The position numbers were made by a program, and so were the translations under genes. A model generated the notes under the pieces. That model saw only the letters and a program-made list of their open reading frames with translations, had not been told where the DNA came from and did not search any database. Shown piece after piece: positions 46,850-56,867 of a stretch of 64,000 bases of DNA. The stretch is from Selaginella moellendorffii (lineage: Eukaryota > Streptophyta > Lycopodiopsida > Selaginellales > Selaginellaceae). The stretch lies in assembly GCF_000143415.4 (NCBI RefSeq), contig NW_003314373.1, forward strand, positions 484,342 to 548,341, written 5' to 3'. Within the stretch, counting starts at the first letter, position 1. Each line of letters starts with the position of its first letter.

Positions 46850-49100
46850 GTGACAATGTCAATGTTGGAGAGGAGAGTTGGAAGATATTTATTTCACTAG
46901 GTGATGGCTAGAAGTTGTTGGTGGAGGTGGTCATACACCCCATAATTATATAAGACATGGAAAACATCCTCAATCTATGTAAAACTACAATCTAACAAAG
47001 ACGAAGGTGGTGAGGGATGTGAGGTCTAACTCACCAGCCCCATTTGAATATGGAGATGGTGATTACTGCATTTGTAAGCTGCAACCTTAGCCAATACTCC
47101 AAAGCTTTTGACATTCATCAATTTTTTGAAATACCAACTCAAGGACAAGGCCAAGTTTAGCAGTCCATTTCTTGAGTTCTACCCACCAACCTCCATCCTG
47201 TTTGAACATAAGACTGATAGGTTGTATAGAGAGTTTCATTTTTAGATTGCTGAGCCAATACTAGGTTTTTACATAGTTAATTGTCAAGGGCCATAGATTG
47301 GACTCAAACAAGATGATTAAGTATAACACATCCTTTGTTGTAGCACACGTAGTTTTCACCCTTTATCCTATGCTAATTTAGTATAGAATAACCACAAAGT
47401 GGAACCTAAACCCTTTATGTGATGTTATGTGCCAAATGCCATGTGTCCCAAAGACAACGAAGTGGAACCCGAATTTCAAAGCTTGGGCCATTGAATGAAA
47501 GAACAGAGCCAAACTCCCAAGCTTGCAACCAAGAAACGAAGAAACTGAAGCACAGAGTGACTCCTGAGTTTTCAGCCCAAAGAGCAAAGGGACAGAAGGA
47601 TAGAGTGACTTAGAATAGTCCTAAAGCATTTAACATCCCAATGTTAGAAATACTCTACCAACTAGCATGGTATAGAACTTGGGTTTAAACCCAAGTCAAA
47701 TGTAAAATAAGGACAGCCACACAAATAAGAACTAAATTATACCTTAGGTTAGCTAGCTATACCCAACCTATCTGCTATCTTTACTATATATTTGGAACCC
47801 CACACCCCCAATTGAGGAACACATGTTTTAGTTTTTCACGTTTAGCCACCCTTAGTACTAAAAGGTAGTTTATAGGATTAACTCGAAACTTATTAAATAT
47901 GGAATGGTGTTAGATTGTGAATTTGGACATGGGATGAACACCATTATATTCACAACAAACTCTACATTCAATAAATATGCCAAATTAGCAAATCTAGATG
48001 CTTTCCATAAATAGCATTTGAGACTGAATAGAAATAACATAAAGTCCATGATAGTGAGGGTGTTTGGCAGACATGATAAGTTATCATCTGACAAATATTA
48101 AGGGACTAAACTCAATATTGTAAAGGTTTCTAACACTAGCAAGTGCAAGTCAATAAATAAGTTTCTCTAATCACGTCAAGTATGCTTGACTAATAGCACT
48201 TAGAAATTCCACTTTTATACTCATTTGGTCAAGTGCACATGCGAAGACTAGTTTCTCAACTAGCTTAAGCGGAGATTGAAAAAGGTCCAGCAATACCAAC
48301 CTTTTGCTGTCATGGTAGTAAGGAAAGAATATTCAAAAAGACTAGTTGATAGATAACTTTCGATACCCACAGACACATTTGTGACACTTGTATGGAGTTC
48401 CTCCATTTGATTTCAAAGAATGTTAGTCATTCTTAGAGCTGACCTCCATTGCATACAAAGTAACTATGGAGACCTTGGCTATGAAGAATTTCCACTTTAC
48501 ACTCTAGCTAGTGACAAGAGCATGAAGTGAAAAGTAAACACCTCATACTGCTATAATACAATTTGCAATCCCTGACTTTCAAGGATTGTTCTTGTGAAAA
48601 ACATACCCCAAATATTTGTAACTCTCCACTTCCTAAAGTGTAGTGCCACAATAATAGCATATCCTATCTTGCACTTGTCCTAACACCATAACCTGTGTCT
48701 TGGTGAGATTAACTTCCATGCCGGTGGCATCACAAAACTTGCTTAATGCACCAAGTGTGTTTTGCATTTAGTAGGCTGAGGGAGCCAAACAAAGTATGTC
48801 ATCTAGTGAATATAGGCACATTCCCAAAAGTTGGTATGGCATCAGTGTTCTTCCTTTGATCATGGATTCATTGCATCAATGTAAATAGCGAAAAGCTTTG
48901 GCAACAAGGGGCAGCCATGCTGGAATCCAACCTGGTGGCCTATCAAAGATTTGTAGCTGCACAATTCTATAACAGCAGCAATAAGTGGAGTGGGCATTTG
49001 AATTTCAAGCAATCTTTGAATAAGCAAATGTCACGGCACTTGATCAAAAGTTTTGACTAAGTTGACATAGCCAAGGAAGACCACTCAATTGCATCTAAGT
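46850..49100 (-). mobile_element. LINE-type retrotransposon relic, split by a solo LTR
   Basis: On the minus strand, 49090-48560 reads as a degenerate reverse transcriptase: VNLVKTFDQVP, HLLIQRLLEI, GFQHGCPLLPKLFAIYIDAM (the usual GxRQGxPLSP...F box), then SLDDILCLAPSA in place of FADDM, and ATGMEVNLTKTQVMVLG. Frames shift and stops occur between these motifs. Further 3', at about 47300-46850, the frame pieces resemble the zinc-knuckle region that ends plant LINE ORF2. Between the two lies the solo LTR at 47339-48386. Old and inactive; outer limits not defined. Confidence 0.65.
47339..48386 (-). repeat. Solo LTR of the same family as the element at 11502-20432
   Basis: Read on the minus strand it starts TGTCACAAATGTGTC and ends ACGTGTGCTACA, and aligns along its whole 1048 bp with the 11502-12637 LTR, with many changes and deletions. 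Conserved pieces include the GTTTAGGTTCC segment and the GGTAT-TCGAAA start. The 5-bp flanks TTTGT and CTTGT agree at 4 of 5, a worn target duplication. No internal region is present, so it is a solo LTR left by LTR-LTR recombination, much older than the intact element. Confidence 0.85.
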
Positions 49101-49634
49101 TAACAGAAGAGTGGATATATTGGGCTTCAGCACAGCAACTTTGGAGGTCTGATGGGATCCAGTGCCATAGTCATTCATCCCACCACTCGCAAATCCCAAG
49201 GATCCTCTACCCTAGATATCATGTCATTTAGGGTAAAAAGTGCTCTCCTATAGTGCGTTATAGCACCTAGCCACAGTTCTACAGAAGCATATAAAGGTGG
49301 CCATTCATCCTAGTTGCAGACGCTGCCCTTGGTCATCATCATCCACACAAATGGGGAGCGCCTAGGTCCTGGACACAGACACATGTTGTGTTTCTGTCTT
49401 TTATAGAATAGCCCAATAGCAAGTTGAGCTCAGCTGCACTGTGCCAAAATCTTCTTAGCCGCAAGAAAATCAAATTCAAAATCATGGCTGTCCCTAAACC
49501 CTAAACGAGCTTAAAGTTTATTTACTTTGTAAAACACATCAAATTCATTGTATGACAAAAAAGCATTGGAACCTTCACCCTAAAATGATTTATTTCTTAT
49601 TTTTATTTTACTGTTTTTGTTCTGGTTTCTTAAG

Positions 49635-50761
49635 ATGTTGCTCTTAATGCTATTGATGTTGTTTTCTAATGGTACAACTTCTTTCAAGGATAACTTCACT
49701 GTAAGATTTAGATCTTTCTGTTAATCTTTCTCTAAGATACAAACAGCTATCACATTATGAACTCCCCAAAACAAATATTGAGGTAAGTCTTGTAGCTTAA
49801 ATAAAATCCTTGAAAAATTGCATAATTTATGCCTAGAAACTTGGTTTAGAGCAATTAAAAGGTATTCACAAGGTAAAAGCTATAAGAAAGTAAAACTTTC
49901 ACATGTTTATTAAATATGTATTCATAGTATGCATTAGGAAGTTTGGTTGGAAACTTTACTGGAGTGACCTCTACACTTAGTGTACAAAATCCCAAAGTTA
50001 CAGGGGATGGACAATCTATATCACAAATATGGATTAGCGATAGTAGCAAAAGAGGAATTCTTGAGGCTGGCTGGCACGTATGTGATGTTCTACATTTAGT
50101 AATTATAATATATTAAAAAACGTTTTCAGGTTTATCCAATGGTCAGCTCAGGACATTGCCTGTTTATCTACTGGACGGTAATCCAATTCTCTTTTTTAAT
50201 TTTTTTGATAAATATGTTATTGGAAACAGGCTGATCGATATCAAAGCACCGGATGTTTCAATCTCCAATGTAAAGGTTTTGTGCAAGTAGACACTAAAGT
50301 TGTTCTTGGAGGAGTGATATCCCAGAGAGAAATATCACTTGCCATCTCTCAGGTATTAAGGACAAAAATCTCTAGCTTTTAATGGAGTTTTCAATTTCTA
50401 GGACAAGAAAACCCAGAATTGGTGGCTCTTGGTCGATGGCAAGCGCATTGGTTACTGGCCTTCATCGCTACTAAAATCACTCCAACAAGGTGCAAGCTTT
50501 GTCGCAGCTGGAGGCGAGGTTGCAACATTGAATGGTAAAGCCATCTTGCAAATGGGGAGTGGAAAGTTTCCAAGTTCTGGGAAGGGATTTGCTGCATACC
50601 ATAGAAACATAAGAGTTTCGGATGCTAATCACGTTATCCATGATGCAAGGCTTCAGACAACACTGATCAACACAAATCAAGCTTGCTATGGTATTGGAAA
50701 CATTCAGTATAATCCTCAGTGGGGGTCACATTTCTTCTTTGGTGGACCTGGCTGTTCTTAA
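49635..50761 (+). CDS. Neprosin-domain (DUF239) putative glutamic endopeptidase, left copy
   Basis: Secreted peptidase family. Firm exons: 49928-50077, 50130-50177, 50230-50352 and 50402-50761, all joined in phase 0 by GT-AG introns of 49-52 bp. They encode LVGNFTGVTSTLSVQNP, SQIWISDSS, LEAGWHVYP, HCLFIYWTADRYQSTGCFNLQC, GFVQVDTKVVLGG, then NWWLLVDGKRIGYWPSSL, the AAGGEVATLNG motif, MGSGKFPSSGKGFAAYHRNI and a final HFFFGGPGCS. The Glu of LEAGW and of GGEV are candidate catalytic glutamates. The 5' end is less sure: 49635-49700 encodes a good signal peptide (MLLLMLLMLF), and 49737-49783 looks like the YKQLSHYELPK pro-domain piece, but the phases of these two do not fit and part of the usual pro-domain is absent. 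It may be a shortened or dying gene. Confidence 0.75.
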
Positions 50762-51112
50762 ACCCGCAAAATGTTGTTAAAATAATAATGCCATGGGAAC
50801 TTAAATAAGAGAATGGCGGCATTTCTCATCAAATCTTACCCAATGCATGGGAGTTGCGCCAGTGAGCCAGAAGGAGTTCTATTGGATCAAGCAGCAGCTT
50901 CGATGGGCAGGCAACACTGGAGATTTGGGTCACGGCAGACGTCTCATCCATGGCACTGGCCTCCGATACAACCGCTTTCTCTCCAATCTCATCATCCAGA
51001 TGTACGGCAAGTGCCGGAGCATCAAAGACACTCCGATTGATTGCGCTCATGGATTTCTACTCGATGATCACTACATTTGCCTTGAGCGGGCATCTGCGAG
51101 ACTTGGCAACCT
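50762..51112 (+). pseudogene. PPR gene 5' fragment, left copy
   Basis: About 300 bp equal to the beginning of the PPR gene at 53614: gagaatggcggcatttc, then the same CMGVAPVSQ-type start, QQLRWAGNTGDL, GLRYNRFLSNLIIQMYGKCRSIKD. A deletion of part of the DATEVFRSIARPD region and frame changes follow. It ends at about 51112, where GMPP exon 4 sequence begins. This end is the joint between the two tandem units. Confidence 0.85.
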
Positions 51113-51750
51113 GATCTTCGCTTCTTAGGTGGTGGTGGTCATGGACGATGCGTACAGAGATTCGTAGAAAAGCCTCAAATATTCGTGGGCAACACTTGAA
51201 TCTCCACAAATGGTCCACTGGATTGAGCTAGAGGAGATCTTTCCTGCCATCGCCGCGGCTCTTCGCAATGGTTCTCCTGGGACTTTGGATGGACATTGGC
51301 CAGCCAAGGCTACGCTTGTACGCTGAGTCCATCCGCGGCAAATCGCCGGAGAAGCTCTCCAGCGGCCCTCACGTTGTTGAAAACGTGATGATCGACCCCT
51401 CGGCGCGGATTGGGTCGGGGGCTTGATAGGGCCCGACGTAGCAGTAGGACCGGATTGCGTGATCGAGGAGGGCGTGAGATTGTCTCGGTGCACGGTGATG
51501 CGAGGCGCCCAGATCCGGAAGCACTCGAGTTGGTCCGGGAGTATTATTCGAATCAAAACCAGCACTTTCAAGCCCGAGATTGTCATGTAGTAGAGGAAGA
51601 ACACACACCCGTATTGTGTGGTGATATCATGGTAACTTATAGCGATTTCGGCATTGGGATTTCAAGGGCTTAAAAAAGGATGTGAGCTGACAGTGAAAGA
51701 TTCGTTGCTTGGAATTAAGTCTCGAGCAAGAGACACAAACCATGGGAAAC
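51113..51750 (+). pseudogene. GMPP exon 4 pseudogene, right copy
   Basis: Starts with the last bases of GMPP intron 3 (ttcttaggtgg) and follows exon 4 with many deletions. Recognisable are [20 protein letters not shown]-type shifted pieces, then a long well-kept stretch encoding [42 protein letters not shown] (51390-51530), a gap, and the final LKPEIVM with its stop near 51590. The GMPP 3' flank continues to about 51840. No exons 1-3. Dead. Confidence 0.92.
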
Positions 51751-51759
51751 ATGCTTCTT

Positions 51760-52188
51760 TGTAGCTGTTAAGCTGTCGGTGTTGTGTCTGCGGACACGGT
51801 ATCTCAAGTGAAAGGCCAAAGAAATAAGTAGAAGAAATAACAAAGTTCTTGACCCAATTTTTTTATTTTTAAAATCTTCTTATCTTGTTTTGGTTTTTTT
51901 CTGGTAGTACTAAGCTGTTGACAGCTTCTTTCAAAATCACAGCTTCACCATAAGCCTGTGTGAGTATGAAAAGATCATCGTGAAAGACAGGGACAGCGAC
52001 AGGCTGAAGACGCAGATGTCGTTGCAGATCCAGCAATCTGAGCAGCATTCCTAAACCTGTTGGTCTCATGAGGGAGATATATGAAACATTTTGATTTTTG
52101 GCAAAAACAAATTGATATTAAATGTTTTTGGGGTCTCATAATTACCTATGTAATTTTTTGTTGAAGTTCCCTGAATTCCTCCATCCTT
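51760..52188. other. Spacer between GMPP pseudogene and lectin-like gene
   Basis: The left 90 bp match the GMPP 3' flank (compare 41955-42040). The middle (51869-52069) has a 66-residue minus-strand frame absent from the left unit, with no family I recognise; it may be an inserted exon fragment. Nothing else seen. Confidence 0.45.
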
Positions 52189-53140
52189 TTATGGCTTCCT
52201 CCATAAAAGAAGCATTGGATTAGCGGCACTGTATAACGAAATATGCCCACTATTTTCTACAACGAAATTGGTAAAGAAAATGCAATTTGGTTGGGGCTGG
52301 CAATATATATTTGCAGAAAAAATACCCCATCCATTGTGTCCCAAAAGAACTAAATTTCCATCTTTTTGGAGTGTTAGCTTACATCCACTTCCACCACCTT
52401 TCCCAGCAGTATCACTCCACCATAGTACTTTCCATTCAAATCCATATAACACTAAGTTGCAATCATATTCCAAAACTAGTTGGTAAAAGCCATTTGGAGA
52501 AATTAGACGACCTCCATCATTGAGAAATGATCCAATTGTTTCTATGTCTCCACTAGTCATGGATGAATAATATATATTACAGTCATTTGGAATAGCTAGA
52601 ACAACTTCTCTTGTGACATTGTACAAAAGATCAGCTTGGAGGTTAGAGTTTTTGGTAATGTAATTAATATCCTGTATAGGAAGATAGTAAGCTGAATAAT
52701 CAATCTCTATAACACCTGCTGATGCCCTTACAAAACCATAGAACTGTAGTCGAGCCTCTTGCATAATCCTTGTAGCCACGAAATCAAAAGCTAGTCTTAA
52801 GATATCACCAGAATATTTGCGAAGGTGATGGACGAGCGCTACAACGTCCACTAGTTTCTCTTGTATAGATACTAAGCCTTGAATAGCAATAAAAGTTTGG
52901 AGCAGATGGAAGCCTAAATGTCTTATAGAATGATTGTGTTCCATATAAGTATCCAGGTAAAATTTCAAGAGAAATTTGTGCTCTAATATTATGCTCGATA
53001 ATGTCAGCATCAGTAGGACTTATCCTTCCTGGACTATTTGTAGCAATGATTGTAACACTACTGCAAAAATTTACGGAAAGTAACAAAAAAAACATCAATT
53101 TCCTGATGAACCCCGTTTTCTCGTGATATATATACTTCAT
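52189..53140 (-). pseudogene. Lectin-like gene, right copy: secreted protein with bulb-type lectin C-terminus, frame disrupted
   Basis: A signal peptide (KLMFFLLLSVNFCSS) opens the frame at 53140. A second frame, shifted relative to it within about 53010-52805, carries the rest to the stop at 52189. The C-terminal 110 residues are a B-lectin (GNA-type) domain: GGRLISPNGFYQLVLE, a first mannose-site strand (YDCNLVLY) and a second (LQKDGNLVLLG). The middle part is helical, and one helix with an E-A-R pattern is weakly reminiscent of the active-site helix of ribosome-inactivating proteins, but I do not consider that established. I see no intron that would join the two frames, so the gene is either frameshifted or has a sequencing indel. 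The left copy at 42126-43215 is more decayed. Confidence 0.6.
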
Positions 53141-53402
53141 AGCTGGCTCTAGAAAAAGCCTTTCAATTAATAATGTTTAAACATTTTTTTTTTATACCTC
53201 TTGACAAGAATTTTCATACTTATTACTAAACGAAGTGAGACTATTTATAATAATCTTTGTTTGTTATGGGAAGTCAATATATATCATGTCTTACTATGTG
53301 TTTTTAGTCAATAAATGACTTATGTAGTATTGGATATTCTTTGGATTTAGATATGATGGGATATTCTTATATAATGCATTATGGTTATCTTCTATATTTA
53401 GG

Positions 53403-53600
53403 CTGATAGATACCTCAGGTATTACAAAAATCTGGGAAGGGAATTGCTGTACCGCATAGAATCATCAGTCGATGCTCATCAGGTTATCCATGATGCAAGG
53501 CTTCAGACAAAACTGATCAACATCAATCAAGCGTGCTATAGTATGGGAGGGGTCACATTTCTTCTTCAATGGACACAAAATGTTGTTAAAATAATAATGC
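53403..53600 (+). pseudogene. Neprosin gene remnant, right copy
   Basis: A short relic of the neprosin gene at 49635-50761: the exon 5 start (gctgatagatac), then a jump to GKGIAVPHRIISR-like sequence, HQVIHDARLQTKLINI and a broken terminal motif, followed by the same 3' flank (aaaatgttgttaaaataata) that leads into the PPR gene. Less than a fifth of the gene is left. Confidence 0.85.
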
Positions 53601-53613
53601 CATGGGAACTTAA

Positions 53614-55746
53614 ATGAGAGAATGGCGGCATTTGGGGAATCCTTGTCGAATCTTTACCCGATGCATGGGAGTTGCGCCAGTGAGCCAGGAGGAGCTCTAT
53701 GGCATCGAGCAGCAGCTGCGATGGGCGGGCAACACTGGAGATTTGGCTCACGGCAGACGGATCCATCGTGTCATTCTTGGCACCGGCCTCCGATACAACC
53801 GCTTTGTCTCCAATCTCCTCATCCAGATGTACGGCAAGTGCCGGAGCATCAAAGACGCGACCGAAGTCTTCAGATCGATTGCGCGCCCGGATTTCTACTC
53901 GTACAACATCATGATCACTACATTTGCCTTGAACGGGCATCTGGATGACGCCAATGCTCTCTTTCTTTCGATGCCCACCAAGGACTTGATATCTTGGAAT
54001 ACGGGGTTGGCATTGTATGGAAAACTGGGCCGGCCACACGATGCAAAGCGAATGCTTTTTTTTATGCCCCAACACAGCGTTGCGTCCTGGACAAGTGTCC
54101 TGCATGCATATGCCCGGATTGGGCATCTTGACGAGGCACGAAGAATGTTTGACCGCATCCCTGAGGTCAACACCGTCGCGGCAAATGTGATGCTCTCGGC
54201 ATATTCTCAGGCTGGAAGTTACAAGCAGGCGCTATCGCTGTTCCAGAGCATAGACCAACGAGATGTGATTTCGTGGAGTGGGATCTTGATGGCATATACC
54301 CAAGCTGGCAGCCTACGCGGCGCCAAAAGAATCTTTGATTTGATGCCCAAACGAGACTCTGCAGGGTGGAATATAATGGTTACTGCATATGCCCAGAATG
54401 GGCATATGTCGGAGGCAAAGGGGCTGTTCCATTCCGTGCCGGAGTTGACGATTGTTACGTGGACGGCCATGATTGCTTTGTACAGCGAGTGTGGAAACCC
54501 CCGAGAGGCATCTTTCATGTTTGATTTAATGCCCAGCAGGAACATTATCAGCTGGAATGCAATCCTAGCCGCACACGCCCAAGACGAAAATTTCACGCTC
54601 GTAAAGTCCACCTTTGATTCCATGCCGGAACGCGATGCTGTTTCGTGGACGACCTTGATACAGGCATACGGGATAAATGCTAAAGTCTTTCTAGCGGAGA
54701 ATACGTATAGAAAAATGCCCCTCTGGGATCTAGTCTCAGGGACTGCTCTTTTGGCGGTATATGCCGAGAATAAGGATCCAGACAATGCGAGGATGCTATT
54801 CGATGAATTGCCGGAGCGCAACCTGCTGACGTGGAACAAAATGGTTACTGCGGTGGCAGCCAGCACGGAGCCAAAAGCAATCTCAGACAAGATGCCGGCC
54901 TATGACATGGCCACGTGGAACACGATGATTGAGGGATATGGCGGGAGCGGCAACCTTGCTGACGCGGAGGCCTTGTTCCAGAGCGTGAGAAACGTCAGCG
55001 ACTCGGTGATGTGGACGACAATGCTCCAGGCGTACGCGGCATGTGGTGACGTGGAGAGAGCCGAGGGGACGTTCAATGACATGGCTGCCAGGGACGGGGT
55101 GACGTGGATCGTCATGCTGGCAGCGTACGGCACGAACGCGCGGCTGGCCGAGGCGGTCCGTACGTTTGAGGCGATGCCAAAGAGAAACGCGCTGGCTTGG
55201 AACACGATAATGAGCGCTTTCATCACTCACGGCCTGGTGGACCGAGCAGCGGAGATCTTTGCAGCGATGCCGGAGCCAAATCTCGCGTCCTGGGCCGCGC
55301 TTTTTGGAGCTTTCGCTCACGAAGGAAACACCAACTTTGTCATCGAGTTCTACCGGGAGATGAATCTCGCGGGAGAGAAACCCGACGAGAATGTGTTCTT
55401 GAGTATCCTCGCCGCCTTTAGCCACGCCGGGATGATCGACGAGAGCTTGAAACACTTCGAGTTCCTGGCGGATCACGGCCTCGCGGCGATCAAGGAGCAC
55501 TACTGCTGCATCGTGGATGTTCTGTCCAGAGCCGGCCAGTTGAAAGAGGCTGAGAAGCTGATAGAGACCATGCCTTTCATTCCGGATCAATCAGCCCTGG
55601 GAGCACTGCTGTGTGCTTGCAAGACGCAGAGTGACATCGAGCGAGGATCACGAGCAGCGAGGCTCGCGATCGATCTCGAGCCTGAAAGTTCCTGTGCACC
55701 ACTGGTGGGAATCGTGAACATCTACTCTGAGAACCCTCTGAGTTAA
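53614..55746 (+). CDS. Pentatricopeptide repeat protein, PLS type with E-like C-terminus
   Basis: Intronless, 710 residues. RNA-binding repeat protein for organelle RNA processing or editing. After a short leader (start at 53614; MGVAPVSQEE, 17 codons on, is an alternative) comes the conserved QQLRWAGNTGDLAHGRRIH block and LLIQMYGKCRSIKDATEVF. Then follow some 17-18 tandem 31-35-residue repeats with typical SWN/SWT, AYAQ-G and AK-IFD-MP signatures, and finally AFSHAGMIDESLKHFEF, YCCIVDVLSRAGQLKEAEKLIETMP and ALLCACKTQSDIERG (start of the E region). It ends at VNIYSENPLS, right where a full E/DYW protein would continue, so there is no DYW deaminase domain. N-terminal organelle targeting is not obvious. 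Its 5' 300 bp are duplicated at 50762-51112. Confidence 0.93.
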   Translation: MREWRHLGNPCRIFTRCMGVAPVSQEELYGIEQQLRWAGNTGDLAHGRRIHRVILGTGLRYNRFVSNLLIQMYGKCRSIKDATEVFRSIARPDFYSYNIMITTFALNGHLDDANALFLSMPTKDLISWNTGLALYGKLGRPHDAKRMLFFMPQHSVASWTSVLHAYARIGHLDEARRMFDRIPEVNTVAANVMLSAYSQAGSYKQALSLFQSIDQRDVISWSGILMAYTQAGSLRGAKRIFDLMPKRDSAGWNIMVTAYAQNGHMSEAKGLFHSVPELTIVTWTAMIALYSECGNPREASFMFDLMPSRNIISWNAILAAHAQDENFTLVKSTFDSMPERDAVSWTTLIQAYGINAKVFLAENTYRKMPLWDLVSGTALLAVYAENKDPDNARMLFDELPERNLLTWNKMVTAVAASTEPKAISDKMPAYDMATWNTMIEGYGGSGNLADAEALFQSVRNVSDSVMWTTMLQAYAACGDVERAEGTFNDMAARDGVTWIVMLAAYGTNARLAEAVRTFEAMPKRNALAWNTIMSAFITHGLVDRAAEIFAAMPEPNLASWAALFGAFAHEGNTNFVIEFYREMNLAGEKPDENVFLSILAAFSHAGMIDESLKHFEFLADHGLAAIKEHYCCIVDVLSRAGQLKEAEKLIETMPFIPDQSALGALLCACKTQSDIERGSRAARLAIDLEPESSCAPLVGIVNIYSENPLS

Positions 55747-55955
55747 ACGGAAAACACACTGACCTCTAGATGATCTTCTAAAAACTTGGAAGATCTTTAC
55801 GTTAAGAATTCGATCATACAGTAAGTATTCATCTATATCCTGGAAGAACACTGATCATACAAGAAAGTCGATCATCTAAAAAGGATCATACCTCTCTCGC
55901 TGGAAGGAAATCGAAAGAAATCACGAGAGCCCAGGAGAAGGAACGACCACTGCTG

Positions 55956-56318
55956 CTATTTGTTGAGGCCATACTTCTCTTGCATCCGGGAGAGCTCCTC
56001 CTCCTTCTTGCGCTGGTCGTTCTTCTTGGACATCTTGGCCTGCTGGTAGTAGAGAACGATGAGGTACCTGTTGGCGACATTGAATCCCGAGAGATGATCC
56101 ACGGCGTTCTTGGCGTCATAGATGTCCTCGTAGACGACGAAGGCGGTGCCGCGCGTGTCCTTGTTGTTCCCCACCCTAATTTGCCGGATCGCGCCATACT
56201 TGCCGAAGATGTCATACATCTCCTCGGACGAGATGTTGAAGGGCAGATTGCGCACGTACAAGACCCGATTCACCTCCGGCGGAAGCCGCGTGTTGCCGCG
56301 CCTCACCAGCGCTGCCAT
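55956..56318 (-). CDS. SF3B6: Splicing factor SF3B6 (p14), U2 snRNP branch-point protein
   Basis: Small RRM protein that contacts the branch-point adenosine within SF3b. Intronless, 120 residues, close to the usual size of 125. RNP2 is VLYVRNLPF and RNP1 is [10 protein letters not shown]. The family tail is [18 protein letters not shown] followed by a charged C-terminus ([16 protein letters not shown]). Start [18 protein letters not shown]. Nuclear. Its start lies 549 bp from the divergent RKP start. Confidence 0.97.
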   Translation of the reverse strand: MAALVRRGNTRLPPEVNRVLYVRNLPFNISSEEMYDIFGKYGAIRQIRVGNNKDTRGTAFVVYEDIYDAKNAVDHLSGFNVANRYLIVLYYQQAKMSKKNDQRKKEEELSRMQEKYGLNK

Positions 56319-56867
56319 TGCCCAAGAACCCTAATCTAAGAGCCCTAAAATCTAAAATCTCGTGAAATTTAAGTAGACTTCGAAATGGCAGAAAGTGAGC
56401 CCATCGCAGCCGTCCATCGGCCCATGTGCCGACCACGTGGCAGGAAAAAACCGTCCACGTCACTTGTCCGGCTGACCTACAGCGCTTCGTTCTCGGCTTT
56501 GTTATCCAACACATTTGGCTGTGACGCTTCCGGCAGGTGCGGCGCGATTGGCGGCGCTGATGCCGTGCTAGGGTTGCTCAATCGGCGCCGAGCCGGGATG
56601 CTCCACTCCGATTGGGGCCTCATTCGGCCGTGATCGACCGACACCGAAAAGAGGGGCCAGGGTCTAGGCGCCGGCGCGTCGCTGCTGCTGGCGCAAGATC
56701 TGGATCGTCATCTCCAAAGATTTCCTCGCGAATACCGGTATGGTCGTCCTCGATCCCAGGTAGGGGTTTCTAGCAGGGCAGGGCAGGGCAGTCGATCGAT
56801 CGCTGATCGCCTACTTGCGGCTATGGCGGCATTCCTGTGAGCCAAATCGAGCGATCCTCGGGGGATA
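56319..56867. promoter_or_regulatory. Shared upstream region of SF3B6 and RKP, with a short uORF
   Basis: Bidirectional intergenic region of 549 bp. The plus-strand leader of RKP contains a 5-codon upstream ORF (ATGGCGGCATTCCTGTGA at 56823-56840), ending 27 bases before the RKP start. Telobox-like aaccctaa lies just upstream of the SF3B6 start near 56329-56336 (AACCCTAA on the plus strand), a motif common in promoters of plant translation and splicing genes. Confidence 0.5.
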
